Shown: positions 1 through 7,973, counted from the stretch's first letter. The stretch is DNA of 64,000 nucleotides from Prosthecochloris sp. (GCA_004028745.1 RAZP01000006.1:124001-188000); one strand, 5' to 3'. Notes: generated by a model from the letters alone, not told the origin. Translations and numbers: made by a program.

Positions 1-645
1 TGTGTTTTTTGTCGGAACTCTAGGGGATGAAATCCATTCCCCGCCTTTTTCAGAAAGCAGATAATCCTCACAAAGGTCTCCTTCCATGTGGCCTCCCTTG
101 ATCAGCACGGCAGCTGCTTTGTTTGCCCTGAGAGTTTCGGCTGTTTTTTCTATGTCGTTCTTTGATTCAGGTACATTGTCCAGCCCTGCCAGTTCGGCAG
201 CTTCGGGAAGATTGGGCGTTACAAGTGTCGCCAAGGGAAAAAGCTCTTTTACAATCGAGGATTTCGCGTCTGCCGGAACCAGCTCCATTCCGCCCGATGA
301 TTTCAGTACCGTATCGAGAATGACCGGTATTGGCAGGTGACTGCGTAACGCTGCGGCAATAGCCTGAACCGTAGCGGCAGACGGGACCATGCCTATCTTG
401 ATAGCATGGATTTCAATATCATCTGCAAGTGTCTCGAACTGTTCTGTTACAAAAGCTGAAGAAAGGGCCACGGAACTGTGAACGCCGCGTGTGTTTTGTG
501 CTGTAATACCTGTGACGATGCTTAAACCGTAGCATTCCAGAGCGGCGAAGGTTTTGAGGTCCGCCTGTATTCCCGCACCGCCGCTGCCGTCGGAGCCGGC
601 AATGGTGAGTACAGTGGTATAGTGGTCTGGAGTTATTGCAGGCAT
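1..645 (-). CDS. thiD: Hydroxymethylpyrimidine (phosphate) kinase, 3' end off window
   Basis: This enzyme phosphorylates 4-amino-5-hydroxymethyl-2-methylpyrimidine and its monophosphate for thiamin synthesis. The minus-strand frame starts at ATG 645 (MPAITPDHYTTVLTIAGSD) and stays open to the left edge, giving 215 codons; ThiD proteins are about 260-270 residues, so roughly 50 are missing. The ribokinase-fold signature GSDGSGGAGIQADLK lies near residues 17-31, and the substrate-side segments ITAQNTRGVHS and KIGMVPS follow. Its start overlaps the 3' end of thiE by 13 bases, so the two are probably translationally coupled. It is the last visible gene of the riboswitch-controlled thi operon. Confidence 0.93.
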   Translation of the reverse strand, partial: MPAITPDHYTTVLTIAGSDGSGGAGIQADLKTFAALECYGLSIVTGITAQNTRGVHSSVALSSAFVTEQFETLADDIEIHAIKIGMVPSAATVQAIAAALRSHLPIPVILDTVLKSSGGMELVPADAKSSIVKELFPLATLVTPNLPEAAELAGLDNVPESKNDIEKTAETLRANKAAAVLIKGGHMEGDLCEDYLLSEKGGEWISSPRVPTKNT

Positions 646-1256
646 GATAGCATTTTTTGTTTGAGCAGGGAGGTTGCTTTTTCAGGGTCCGGAGCTTCAG
701 CTACTGCGGAAATGACTGCCACACCGGATGCCCCCGCATTGATAACTTCACAGACGTTGTCAAGCGTAATACCGCCGATGGCAATGACCGGTAAAAGCAG
801 TGCGCGTACGACTTCCGTAATGGAGTCAGGTCCAACCGGTCTGCAGGATTTTTGTTTTGATGCTGTAGGATAGATGTGCCCGAACCCTACATAATCTGCC
901 CCCGACCTCCCGGCTTTTTCTGCTTCGGTAACTGATGAGACCGATACCCCGAGAATTTTGTTTTTGCCAAGCAGTTTTTTCGCGGCATCAGCCGGGAGAT
1001 CTTCCTGCCCGAGATGAACACCGTCCGCATTGGCAGCAAGAGCAATATCGAGGCGGTCATTAACGATAAAGATCGCGTTATGGGCACGGCATAGCTCCTG
1101 TATGCTCTTTGACCATTCATACAGCTCTGAGCCGGAAGCTGATTTACGACGGAGCTGAATCATGGTTGCCCCTCCTTTAAGGGCTTTTTCAGCCTGCATT
1201 ACCGGACATGAGGAGTCGGAGGTAATGCAGCAAAGTGTTGTACGTTCTATCTTCAT
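633..1256 (-). CDS. thiE: Thiamine-phosphate synthase
   Basis: This enzyme joins HMP-pyrophosphate to thiazole phosphate to make thiamin phosphate. It has 207 residues, the normal length. ThiE motifs are visible in order: IQLRRKSA for pyrophosphate/Mg binding (near residue 33), FIVNDRLDIALAANADGVHLGQEDL, GVSVSSVTEA, ADYVGFGHIYPTASK and the phosphate-binding VIAIGGI. It starts four bases inside the upstream TenI/ThiE-like gene and overlaps the thiD start, so the three form one tightly coupled unit. Of the two ThiE-like proteins here, this one keeps the more canonical active-site motifs and is probably the true synthase. Confidence 0.93.
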   Translation of the reverse strand: MKIERTTLCCITSDSSCPVMQAEKALKGGATMIQLRRKSASGSELYEWSKSIQELCRAHNAIFIVNDRLDIALAANADGVHLGQEDLPADAAKKLLGKNKILGVSVSSVTEAEKAGRSGADYVGFGHIYPTASKQKSCRPVGPDSITEVVRALLLPVIAIGGITLDNVCEVINAGASGVAVISAVAEAPDPEKATSLLKQKMLSCLQ

Positions 1257-1891
1257 AGCTCGAGAGCAGCATGAAAGTTTGCAAGAGTGCGATTCAGGTT
1301 TTCAGAAGAGTGGAAAACAGACATCGCCGCGACACCGTATGCACCGTGTTCAATGCACTGCCGGGAGTTCCGCGGAACGATGCCTCCGATTGCATAGACC
1401 GGCACCGAGACGTGCCGGCATATCTCGTCGAGTTTTTCAAGTCCCATGGGGGGACCGTAGCGCTTTTTCAGAGGAGTTTCGAATACAGGGCCGAAAATCA
1501 GATACTCCGCGCCGTCAGCCTCGGCTGAAAGAGCTTGCTTCAGCGAATGTGTGCTTTTGCCCGCAATCATACCGGGTGATACAGCAAGTGCTTTGCCGAA
1601 CGGGCAGCTTTTTTCAGGGAAATGTACGCCATCGGCTCCGGAAGCAAGCGCGATATCAAACCGTTCATTGATAAAAAGCAGCGAATCTTTGTCATGTATA
1701 TGCCTTTTAACCGTGAGAGCCAGCTTGTAAAGAGCTTTTGCGTTAAGGTGTTTTTCTCTCAGCTGGATGATGACAGGGATATGTGCTGTTACCCGCCGGA
1801 CAAGTTCAGGGAACTGTTTTTCCGGAGAAGAAAACCCCTTGCAGTTGCTGACCATGTAAAGCCGGGGAAACTTTGTTTTTGCTGATTTCAT
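1253..1891 (-). CDS. Second ThiE/TenI-family protein
   Basis: This is a 212-residue TIM-barrel protein of the thiamine-phosphate synthase/TenI superfamily, divergent from the adjacent thiE. Visible motifs are VIIQLREKHLNAKALY, LLFINERFDIALASGADGVHFPE, ADGAEYLIFGPVFETPLKK and VYAIGGIVPRNSRQCIEHGAYGVAAMS. The phosphate-binding loop is kept. TenI proteins of this type act as thiazole tautomerases in some bacteria, but a Thi4 pathway would not obviously need one. The function is therefore open between a second synthase, a tautomerase and a salvage role. It lies between thi4 and thiE, overlapping thiE by 4 bases. Family assignment is firm, exact role is not. Confidence 0.85.
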   Translation of the reverse strand: MKSAKTKFPRLYMVSNCKGFSSPEKQFPELVRRVTAHIPVIIQLREKHLNAKALYKLALTVKRHIHDKDSLLFINERFDIALASGADGVHFPEKSCPFGKALAVSPGMIAGKSTHSLKQALSAEADGAEYLIFGPVFETPLKKRYGPPMGLEKLDEICRHVSVPVYAIGGIVPRNSRQCIEHGAYGVAAMSVFHSSENLNRTLANFHAALEL

Positions 1892-1907
1892 ACTCGGCTA
1901 CATAAAG

Positions 1908-2675
1908 CTAATCTATATCCTCCAGTATCAGCCGGGCTGCTTTTTTCCCGCTAAGGAACATCCCTCCGAAAATAGGACCCATTCTGAAACCGCCCATGGC
2001 ATTGTTGGCGGCCATGCCGGAGGCATAAAGACCGGGATAGAGCTTTTTGGTATTGATGACAGTCGAGCTCTCGCCGTTTTCCATCCACATGGGTCTTTCT
2101 CCCATAACCTCACCTGTCGGGGTATCGAGAGTAACGTCCGCTTTTTTGCTGGCAAGGCTGATTAGCTCTGCGGGATGTCCGGTGCCGTCCAGAACCGCCT
2201 GTGACATGAAAACAAGGGGATCGACATGCATTTCAAGCCTTAAAACAGGGTTCCAGTTGACGACCACGCCGGAGATTTTTTCTTCGCGCATGACAAGGTC
2301 TTCAACTTTGACAGCGTTGAAAATACGGACGCCGGAATGAACAGCACCATAAATAAGGGCACTGGCAACTTCGACAGCATCAGCGGTGACGTAGCCGTCG
2401 CCTGCACTGGTGTGGGTGACGGAGTATTCATCGAGAATCTCGATGATATTTTCTTGAAAAACGATTTCATTAAACAGCATTCCACCGCCCCATACGCCAC
2501 CTCCAGGGGCAAGCTTGCTTTCAAAAATCGCAACTTTTTTACCAGCAAGGGCAAGTTCTTTTGCGGCGATCATTCCTGAAGGCCCGGCTCCGACAATTGC
2601 AACGTCGAGGGAAAGAGAATCTTCGAGTTTATTGAAGAAGCTCCTGATAATGGATTTCGAGATTTTTTCTTCCAT
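1908..2675 (-). CDS. thi4: Thi4-family thiazole synthase, sulfide-dependent type
   Basis: Thi4 makes the thiazole moiety of thiamin from NAD+ and glycine. The frame is open from TTG 2726, but ATG 2675 (MEEKISKSI) gives the usual family N-terminus and 255 residues. The FAD/NAD-binding motif VAIVGAGPSGMIAAKELA lies near residue 25, followed by GGGVWGGGMLF and the C-terminal ANNAMGGFRMGPIFGGMFLSGKKAA. At the position where the yeast suicide enzyme has its sulfur-donating cysteine, this protein reads EMHVDPL, a histidine. That matches the archaeal and anaerobe Thi4 proteins that use free sulfide catalytically, which fits a sulfide-oxidising host. It is the first gene of the operon, directly behind the TPP riboswitch. 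Confidence 0.92.
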   Translation of the reverse strand: MEEKISKSIIRSFFNKLEDSLSLDVAIVGAGPSGMIAAKELALAGKKVAIFESKLAPGGGVWGGGMLFNEIVFQENIIEILDEYSVTHTSAGDGYVTADAVEVASALIYGAVHSGVRIFNAVKVEDLVMREEKISGVVVNWNPVLRLEMHVDPLVFMSQAVLDGTGHPAELISLASKKADVTLDTPTGEVMGERPMWMENGESSTVINTKKLYPGLYASGMAANNAMGGFRMGPIFGGMFLSGKKAARLILEDID

Positions 2676-2761
2676 GTAAGTTCCGCTTATAGTTACGCAT
2701 AGTAAGCAGGCGGACTGAAATGACAAGAAAAAAAGCGGATAAAAACGTGGGATGTTTCATC

Positions 2762-2842
2762 TTTCTTCCTTGCGTCAGTATTACCTGCATCAAGTTATAT
2801 GGGTTTAATCTCAGCCGCGTGAGCAGCACCCCAAAGAGAAAC
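2762..2842 (-). promoter_or_regulatory. TPP riboswitch (THI element)
   Basis: The reverse complement contains the conserved THI-box blocks in order: GGGGTGC (complement of 2826-2832), GGCTGAGATTAAACCC, then CTTGATGCAGGTAATACTGACG and GCAAGGAAG (ending near 2765). These are the pyrimidine- and pyrophosphate-sensing helices of the thiamin pyrophosphate aptamer. It lies about 90 bases upstream of the thi4 ATG on the same strand, so TPP should repress the operon. I did not fold the expression platform. Confidence 0.93.
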
Positions 2843-2857
2843 TGTAGGGCATCTCTA

Positions 2858-2938
2858 TGGCACCTCGATTTATTTATTCCGCGCTTCAATTGCCTCGTTG
2901 AGCGGATAGGAGAGGGTTGACAATAAATAGAGATGCAC
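2858..2938 (-). mobile_element. MITE-1, internally deleted, next to thi riboswitch
   Basis: The left end reads (T)GGCACCTCGATTTATTTATTC and the right end AATAAATAGAGATGCAC, a decayed form of the shared terminal inverted repeat. The inside matches MITE-4 (GCTTCAATTGCCTCGTTGAGCGGATAGGAGAGGGTT) and then jumps to the right end, so the centre is deleted. Flanks TCTA/TGTA are a possible degenerate target duplication. It ends about 16 bases from the TPP riboswitch on the promoter side of the thi operon. Confidence 0.75.
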
Positions 2939-3127
2939 TGTAGTTTGTTCTACGTTTGCACAATAAGGATTTTTCCCATAGTAACAAAGTGAATCTTTTC
3001 CGGGCGGACATCCTTGTTTGACTGGCCCGACAGCATATCGGAAGTTCTTGCGGCGGGGAAAGGTAGGAGGTATTACAAAAAGCCTTACATTGAAAAGAAA
3101 CTCACTCATATAAATGCCTTAATAACC

Positions 3128-3598
3128 ATGTCAGAAATTGAAGCAAGGCTTCGTAAAGCCGGCATAGCGCTGCCCGAAATTGCCAATCCTGCAGGTATTT
3201 ACGTACCAGCCATCCGGTTTGGAGGCTTTGTGTATACATCCGGCCAGCTTCCTCTGGTTGACGGCGTGCTCATGGAACAGGGAGGAAAGGGCAAGGTCAA
3301 CGAGATTAATCAAGCTCAGGCAGCAATGGCTGCACGCGTGGCTGCGCTGAACGCTCTTGCAGCAGTCAAAGGGGCGGTGGGGGACCTGGACGTGGTTGAG
3401 AAAGTGCTTAAACTGACTGTTTTTGTTGCCAGTGAATCATTTTTTACCAATCAGCATATTGTCGCAAATGGGGCATCAGCGGTGCTATATGAGGCATTCG
3501 GGGAAAACGGAAAACATGTTAGAAGCGCTGTAGGCGTTGCAGAGCTGCCTCTGGATGCCAGTGTCGAGCTTGAGCTGATTATGGGGTGCTCAGGTTGA
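3128..3598 (+). CDS. RidA/YjgF-family protein
   Basis: The family is Rid (reactive intermediate deaminase), whose best-known members hydrolyse reactive enamines and imines; some relatives were called endoribonuclease L-PSP. The frame is open from 3014, but ATG 3128 (MSEIEARLRKAG) matches the family start and gives 156 residues, typical of the longer YjgF-like group. Visible segments are GGFVYTSGQLPLVDG, AALNALAAVKGAVGDLDVVEKVLKLTVFV and the C-terminal HVRSAVGVAELPLDASVELELI. The arginine of canonical RidA (in the RSAVGV stretch) is present. Its last 20 bases overlap the convergent DUF192 gene. The substrate cannot be read from the sequence. Confidence 0.88.
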   Translation: MSEIEARLRKAGIALPEIANPAGIYVPAIRFGGFVYTSGQLPLVDGVLMEQGGKGKVNEINQAQAAMAARVAALNALAAVKGAVGDLDVVEKVLKLTVFVASESFFTNQHIVANGASAVLYEAFGENGKHVRSAVGVAELPLDASVELELIMGCSG

Positions 3599-4064
3599 AA
3601 TCGAATGTCACAGTATCGCCGGTATGTATGTTATGCTGTTCGAGCCAGCCGCTGTTAACTTCCAAAACGTATTGTACCGGTACATATGAACTGTAAAGGG
3701 TCGTTGAATCATCCGTCTTTTCTATGGTGTGGATGGTTTTTATGACCAAGTTTGTATCAATAAATGCTATATCAAGGCTGATATAGGTGTTTTTCATCCA
3801 AAAGTACCTGATTCTGCTATCCTTGTAGATAAATAACATCCCCGAATTTTTATCGAGCGATTTTCTCCACATCAGCCCTCTCTTTCTCTTTTCTTCCGAA
3901 TCAGCGATCTCAACAAAAACCCGGTGTCCTTTTATTGTTATTTCTGATTTTGTTTTGCCGTTGGATTGTGCATGAGCATTTTTTTTAGTTGTAGTTATAG
4001 GTATAATCGCAATAATTATTAGTAAAATAATTTTCTTTATCGTGACTTTATTATGTTTTTTCAT
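3579..4064 (-). CDS. Exported DUF192 protein
   Basis: This 161-residue protein has a basic N-terminus, a hydrophobic stretch (KIILLIIIAIIPITTT) and a likely signal-peptide end at AHAQS, so it should be exported. The rest is a DUF192 domain: EIADSEEKRKRGLMWRKSLDKNSGMLFIY, then YFWMKNTYISLDIAFID and VLEVNSGWLEQHNI. DUF192 has no settled biochemical function. The gene is noticeably AT-rich with many AAA/ATA codons, unlike its neighbours, and the 200 bases upstream are even more so, which suggests transfer or relaxed composition. It overlaps the RidA-like gene tail to tail by 20 bases. Confidence 0.85.
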   Translation of the reverse strand: MKKHNKVTIKKIILLIIIAIIPITTTKKNAHAQSNGKTKSEITIKGHRVFVEIADSEEKRKRGLMWRKSLDKNSGMLFIYKDSRIRYFWMKNTYISLDIAFIDTNLVIKTIHTIEKTDDSTTLYSSYVPVQYVLEVNSGWLEQHNIHTGDTVTFDFNLSTP

Positions 4065-4286
4065 GATATTTTTTGGTGTTTTAAGTTTCTAAAATTTTTC
4101 TTTATAAAAACACATTAAGATTTTTTAATAAAATAAATAAAGTTAATTATACTAATATTATTTTTAATCAATTTATAACTATTTTTTAGATAAAAAATTT
4201 TTCTATTATTTTTGTTTTATAAGTGTATTGTTCACTTTTATTTGATGAATATATTTCTTGTATGTCGACGTTATGCTGTCATTAAA
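4065..4286. other. Extremely AT-rich intergenic stretch
   Basis: The stretch 4065-4260 is composed almost entirely of A and T, with long T and A runs and no credible reading frame or hairpin terminator. It lies upstream of the DUF192 gene on the minus strand and ends at MITE-2. It may hold that gene's promoter, but I see no clear -35/-10 pair that stands out from the background. Confidence 0.5.
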
Positions 4287-4402
4287 AGGCCCTCTATTAA
4301 TTTGTTGTGCGACCCGAATACTTTGTTGGGCGGATAGAAAGGGGTTTCTGTGCTCCGTCCGCCTTGTCTTCAGATCGCTCACGACAGTTAATAAAGGTGC
4401 CC
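4287..4402 (-). mobile_element. MITE-2 (116 bp)
   Basis: The left end is AGGCCCTCTATTAATTTGTTG (one base shorter than consensus) and the right end AGTTAATAAAGGTGCCC. The interior keeps CTTTGTTGGGCGG, TTTCTGTGCTCCGTCCGCCTTG and CAGATCGCTCACGACA. It is flanked by TAAA (4283-4286) and TAAA (4403-4406), a 4-bp target duplication. The 230 bases between it and the S41 protease start contain no gene I can support. Confidence 0.85.
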
Positions 4403-4635
4403 TAAATCTTACTTTTGCAGTGAAAGTGTATGCATCTGCATTGCCTGAGTTGAGTGAATACTCGAGCGTACAAATGAGGGGAATGACAATGTGGGACGCT
4501 CGAATTGGATATGGATTTTTTGCTGAGATCAGGCGTATTCGGCGTTCTTTTTTTGGGTTTTTGCCTGTCTATAGGTAAAATAATGAAGAGTGACAATGCC
4601 CGCACTTTTTTCTTCAGAACGATTTGCACCTGATT

Positions 4636-6243
4636 ATGTCCCGTTTATTCCAAACGCTGCTGATTGTTGCTATCTTGTTTTTTGGGGTTTGGATCGGCTT
4701 CATGATACGTAAAGATCCTTCCGGTGCTGTTTTTGGGCAGCAGAAAAAATTGCTCGAAGTACTGGGTGTGATATCGGCGTTGTATGTCGACGAGGTTGAC
4801 GAGCAGGCAGTGGTTGATTCCGGAATAGAGGGGATGACAGAGGCTCTTGACCCTCACACGACATATTTGAAGGCTGATCAGGTCAGTGTTTCCAACTCGG
4901 AATTCCAGGGCAATTTCGAGGGTATTGGTATTGAATTCGATATTGTGCATGACACTCTTCTTGTAGTAACGCCGCTTGCAGGTGGTCCCAGCGAATCGGC
5001 CGGGATAAAAGCAGGGGACCGAATAATTGCTATTGATACGCTTTCTGCCGTAGGCCTTTCTCCAATGGACGTGCTTGACAGGCTTCGCGGGAGAAAGGGT
5101 TCGGTCGTGACCCTTGAGATATACCGGCCTTATACGTCCAAGATGTTTACGGTCGATATTGTCCGGGATAAGATACCTACTTACAGCGTCGATGCCTTTT
5201 TTATGCTTGATGCAGTAACCGGTTATATCCGCATGAGCAGGTTTGTGGCTACAACGGCAAGTGAATTCGGAAACGCAATGGAAAAGCTGCTGGATCAGGG
5301 TATGGAAAAACTTATCATTGACGTCCGGGGAAATCCGGGAGGGTACCTTGACCAGGCTGTGGAGATTGCCGATGAGTTTCTTCCGGAAGGAAAGCTGATT
5401 GTTTATACGAAAAGCCGCAATGGCGGTTCCGATGAAATGCGTTACACCGCTACTTCGGGAGGGGTTTTTGAAGAGCGTGAGGTTATGGTTCTTGTTGACA
5501 GGGGCAGCGCGTCCGCGGCTGAGATCCTTGCTGGAGCGCTGCAAGACAACAAAAGGGCAAAAATCATTGGGGAACTGACTTTCGGTAAGGGGCTCGTACA
5601 GCGTCAGTTTGATCTGGCAGATGGTTCGGCCATACGTTTGACGATTGCAAGGTACTTCACTCCCTCCGGAAGAAGGATACAGCGTGATTTCAGCCTCGGC
5701 AGCGAAGGAAGAGAGCAATATTACCAGGAGAACATGGAAAGCCGTGAAGGTGAGAAACTCTTTAAAGAGGCCGGAAGTTTAAAGGTTGAAAATGGTGTCG
5801 AGGGTATAGCGGTTTACAGGCCTTCTCCCGACCTGTTTAAAGCTTCCGGCGGCATAGTGCCTGATTACTGGGTTATCGAGCGTGCTGTTGATGATTTTTA
5901 CAGCAGGTTATTGACTCAAGGAGTTTTGCACGAGACCGCGCTGAATGTCATCGATGATCCGTCAAGTTCTGTGAGGCGGTTCAGTGAGGACCTTCAGGGT
6001 TTTATCAAAAATTATTCCGAAGATGAAAGAGCCGAAAGATACCTGAGGGAAATCTGCAAAGAAAAAGGTATTGCATTTGACGAGACAGTATTCAGCAAGG
6101 AAAAAAAGGATATCCTGGCGGCTGTAAAATCACGTGTTGCCCGCCAGCTTTTCGGGATAGAGGCTCAGATCAGGGTTCTTGCCGAGGAATCTGATAAAAT
6201 GCTGCAGTTTGCCCGTGATTATATTCACCGTGATGCTGCATAA
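4636..6243 (+). CDS. C-terminal processing peptidase, S41 family (CtpA-like)
   Basis: This is a membrane-anchored serine protease that trims or degrades exported proteins. The frame is open from TTG 4624; ATG 4636 (MSRLFQTLLIVAILFFGVW) is preferred because it begins the N-terminal membrane anchor, giving 535 residues. After the anchor comes a helical region ending in EALDPHTTYL, a PDZ domain (GGPSESAGIKAGDRIIAIDTLS), then the catalytic core DVRGNPGGYLDQAVEIADEF, the nucleophile serine in DRGSASAAEIL and the general-base lysine in ELTFGKGLVQ. The C-terminal 150 residues are a helical extension. A second S41 protease lies at 52.5 kb. The stop codon TAA overlaps the target duplication of MITE-3. 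Confidence 0.92.
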   Translation: MSRLFQTLLIVAILFFGVWIGFMIRKDPSGAVFGQQKKLLEVLGVISALYVDEVDEQAVVDSGIEGMTEALDPHTTYLKADQVSVSNSEFQGNFEGIGIEFDIVHDTLLVVTPLAGGPSESAGIKAGDRIIAIDTLSAVGLSPMDVLDRLRGRKGSVVTLEIYRPYTSKMFTVDIVRDKIPTYSVDAFFMLDAVTGYIRMSRFVATTASEFGNAMEKLLDQGMEKLIIDVRGNPGGYLDQAVEIADEFLPEGKLIVYTKSRNGGSDEMRYTATSGGVFEEREVMVLVDRGSASAAEILAGALQDNKRAKIIGELTFGKGLVQRQFDLADGSAIRLTIARYFTPSGRRIQRDFSLGSEGREQYYQENMESREGEKLFKEAGSLKVENGVEGIAVYRPSPDLFKASGGIVPDYWVIERAVDDFYSRLLTQGVLHETALNVIDDPSSSVRRFSEDLQGFIKNYSEDERAERYLREICKEKGIAFDETVFSKEKKDILAAVKSRVARQLFGIEAQIRVLAEESDKMLQFARDYIHRDAA

Positions 6244-6358
6244 GGGCGCTTTTTTATTACTTGTCGTGAGTCCCGGCGAATCGGGATGAAGATTTCGGTC
6301 CCGACTTGTCGGGACCAGCGAAGTAATCATGGTGTGTAACAAATTAATAGAGGTGCCC
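6244..6358 (+). mobile_element. MITE-3 (115 bp)
   Basis: The left end is GGGCGCTTTTTTATTACTTG and the right end AAATTAATAGAGGTGCCC. The flanks are ATAA (6240-6243) and ATAA (6359-6362), and the left copy includes the S41 stop codon. The centre differs from the long elements and carries the palindrome TCCCGACTTGTCGGGA (6299-6314). GCGAAGTAATCATGGTG near the right end matches MITE-6 and MITE-9 read in the other direction. Confidence 0.85.
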
Positions 6359-6432
6359 ATAAATAGGGGTATGTTGTGCTTATGGCCCGATGAAAAAGTT
6401 TATATTGATTCTAATTCAAAGCTTTCATACCT

Positions 6433-7086
6433 ATGTCCTTGCTTGAGAAAATCCAGAGCAACACCTGCTCGTTGCGTTTGCAGAAAGACTGGCTGCAAAT
6501 ATACACATGTCCGGTGCCGACTTCCGAGTTTCTTTCCTTTGTCGGCATTGCCGTTATCGATGCACCACAGCACAGTGTGCTTCATCTGCTCTATGATCTG
6601 GATGCAGCAACCGAGTGGGTCTGGAAGACCAGAGAAATGAAAATACTGAAAGAGCTTGAAGATCAGGGCCGGATTGTTTATCAACTGGTCAGCGCACCTT
6701 GGCCTCTTTCCGACAGGGAGATTATCAGCCAGTCACAGGGTTACAAAGACCCGAAAACGGATGAGATATTCATCAAAATGATTGCCAAACCTGATTTTCT
6801 TCCTGAAAACGATAATTATGTTCGTGTTCGGCAGCTCGAAGGTGCTTGGAATATCATGCCTCTTTCGGAGAACCAATGCAGGGTTGTTTTCAGACTCCAT
6901 CTTGAGCCTGGTGGAGAAATCCCTTCGTGGCTTGCAAATATTGCGGTTATTGATACGCCTTACAACACCATGGCCAACATGCGGGAGATGGTAAAGCGTG
7001 AGAAGTACAAGACTCCGTTAGATGTTCCGTTTGCTCGTTCCAGAGAGGGTATTGACCAGAATTACAAGGATTTTATCACTGAATAG
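6433..7086 (+). CDS. START-domain (SRPBCC) lipid-binding-like protein
   Basis: This 217-residue protein has no signal peptide. It looks like a START domain: a hydrophobic pocket fold that in eukaryotes binds lipids and in bacteria is of mostly unknown ligand. Visible START-like segments are VIDAPQHSVLHLLYDLDAATEWVWKTREMKIL, VYQLVSAPWPLSDREIISQS, YVRVRQLEGAWNIMPL and WLANIAVIDTPYNTMANMREM. The PWPLSDRE motif is the hallmark shared with its downstream neighbour. The two genes lie in tandem 67 bases apart and are diverged paralogues, probably cotranscribed. The ligand cannot be inferred. Confidence 0.8.
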   Translation: MSLLEKIQSNTCSLRLQKDWLQIYTCPVPTSEFLSFVGIAVIDAPQHSVLHLLYDLDAATEWVWKTREMKILKELEDQGRIVYQLVSAPWPLSDREIISQSQGYKDPKTDEIFIKMIAKPDFLPENDNYVRVRQLEGAWNIMPLSENQCRVVFRLHLEPGGEIPSWLANIAVIDTPYNTMANMREMVKREKYKTPLDVPFARSREGIDQNYKDFITE

Positions 7087-7153
7087 ACGGTTGAGCCGGC
7101 TATAGAGGTATATTACTTCCGAATTTTTTTCAATCGTAAAAGTTTACGGCAGT

Positions 7154-7777
7154 ATGGATTTTGAGCGGGCGAGGGAAGACAACTGGGAGTTTCGTGTGGA
7201 ACACAAAGATATCTGGATTTATTCGGCAAAAATGAAAAACTCTGCAGTCCATGGTTTCAAAGGTATAATAGAATTCCCTGTATCGCTCAGGCGGCTCATA
7301 AGCCTCTTTCATGATACCGGCAATTACAGGCGCTGGGTTCATCAGCTTGCAAGTTTGCGGGTCCTTGAAAAGGGAGATAATCTTGAATATGTTATTCACC
7401 AGATTATCAATACGCCGTGGCCCTTTCCGAAGCGGGAAATGATTGTACGTACAGCCCTTGATACAGAGGGGGAGAACGGTATTGCGGTAACCATGAAAGC
7501 CGAACCTGATTATATCCCGGCTAAGCCCGGTTATTTTCGGATCAGGGAAACCTATGGCAAGTGGGTTTTCGAACCGCTTGAAAACGATGTCGTCCGTATA
7601 ACGTTTCTCATGTATGTAGACCCCGGTAAAGATGTGCCCCCGCCAATGAGCAATACGGCAATGTTCGAAGTCCCGTTTTACTCTCTTCAGAACCTGAGAA
7701 ATCTGGCTTTTGATAGCTCTTATAATCCGCCATACCCTCAAGAAGTCGACGAATATATCTCTATAAGTGAAGCCTGA
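7154..7777 (+). CDS. Second START-domain protein, paralogue of the upstream gene
   Basis: This 207-residue protein repeats the plan of the preceding gene: WIYSAKMKNSAVHGFKGIIEFPVSLRRLISLFHD, YVIHQIINTPWPFPKREMIVRT, FRIRETYGKWVFEPL and a C-terminal helix (FEVPFYSLQNLRNLAF). TPWPFPKRE corresponds to APWPLSDRE in the first copy. There is no signal peptide. The pair probably arose by an old tandem duplication, since identity is confined to the fold-defining motifs. A role in lipid or pigment-intermediate handling is possible but unsupported. Confidence 0.78.
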   Translation: MDFERAREDNWEFRVEHKDIWIYSAKMKNSAVHGFKGIIEFPVSLRRLISLFHDTGNYRRWVHQLASLRVLEKGDNLEYVIHQIINTPWPFPKREMIVRTALDTEGENGIAVTMKAEPDYIPAKPGYFRIRETYGKWVFEPLENDVVRITFLMYVDPGKDVPPPMSNTAMFEVPFYSLQNLRNLAFDSSYNPPYPQEVDEYISISEA

Positions 7778-7796
7778 ACCTGCTTTTCTGTTGAGT

Positions 7797-7973
7797 TGTT
7801 GAGTTACAACTGTCGTACTCAGCGAAGCGGTACTCGTAATCGTAATCGAAAATACAGCAGCCGGAAGTTGAGGATTGTCGATCCGTTTGTTTGTTGAATA
7901 CCTTGGGGTCATATTCCCCACTTCTTGCGGCGGGGATTCTTTATTTGTAGGGGCAGCCCCGTGTGGCTGCCCG
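7797..7973. repeat. Left direct repeat flanking the HAF autotransporter gene
   Basis: The 87 bases at 7814-7900 (starting CGTACTCAGCGAAGCGGTAC, ending TTGTTGAATA) recur at 10677-10763 with about four mismatches. A second shared block, 7950-7973 (GGGGCAGCCCCGTGTGGCTG...), recurs at 10767-10790. The preceding GTTGAGTTACAACTG also recurs at 10557. The repeats bracket the autotransporter gene in direct orientation. Confidence 0.85.

Noticed and set aside
4258..4578. Reading frame of 106 codons across MITE-2.
   Set aside because: It runs through the element and has no homology or start signal; the element itself explains the sequence.
4645..5718. Minus-strand reading frame of 357 codons within the S41 protease gene.
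   Set aside because: It lies wholly opposite a well-supported protease and has no family motifs.
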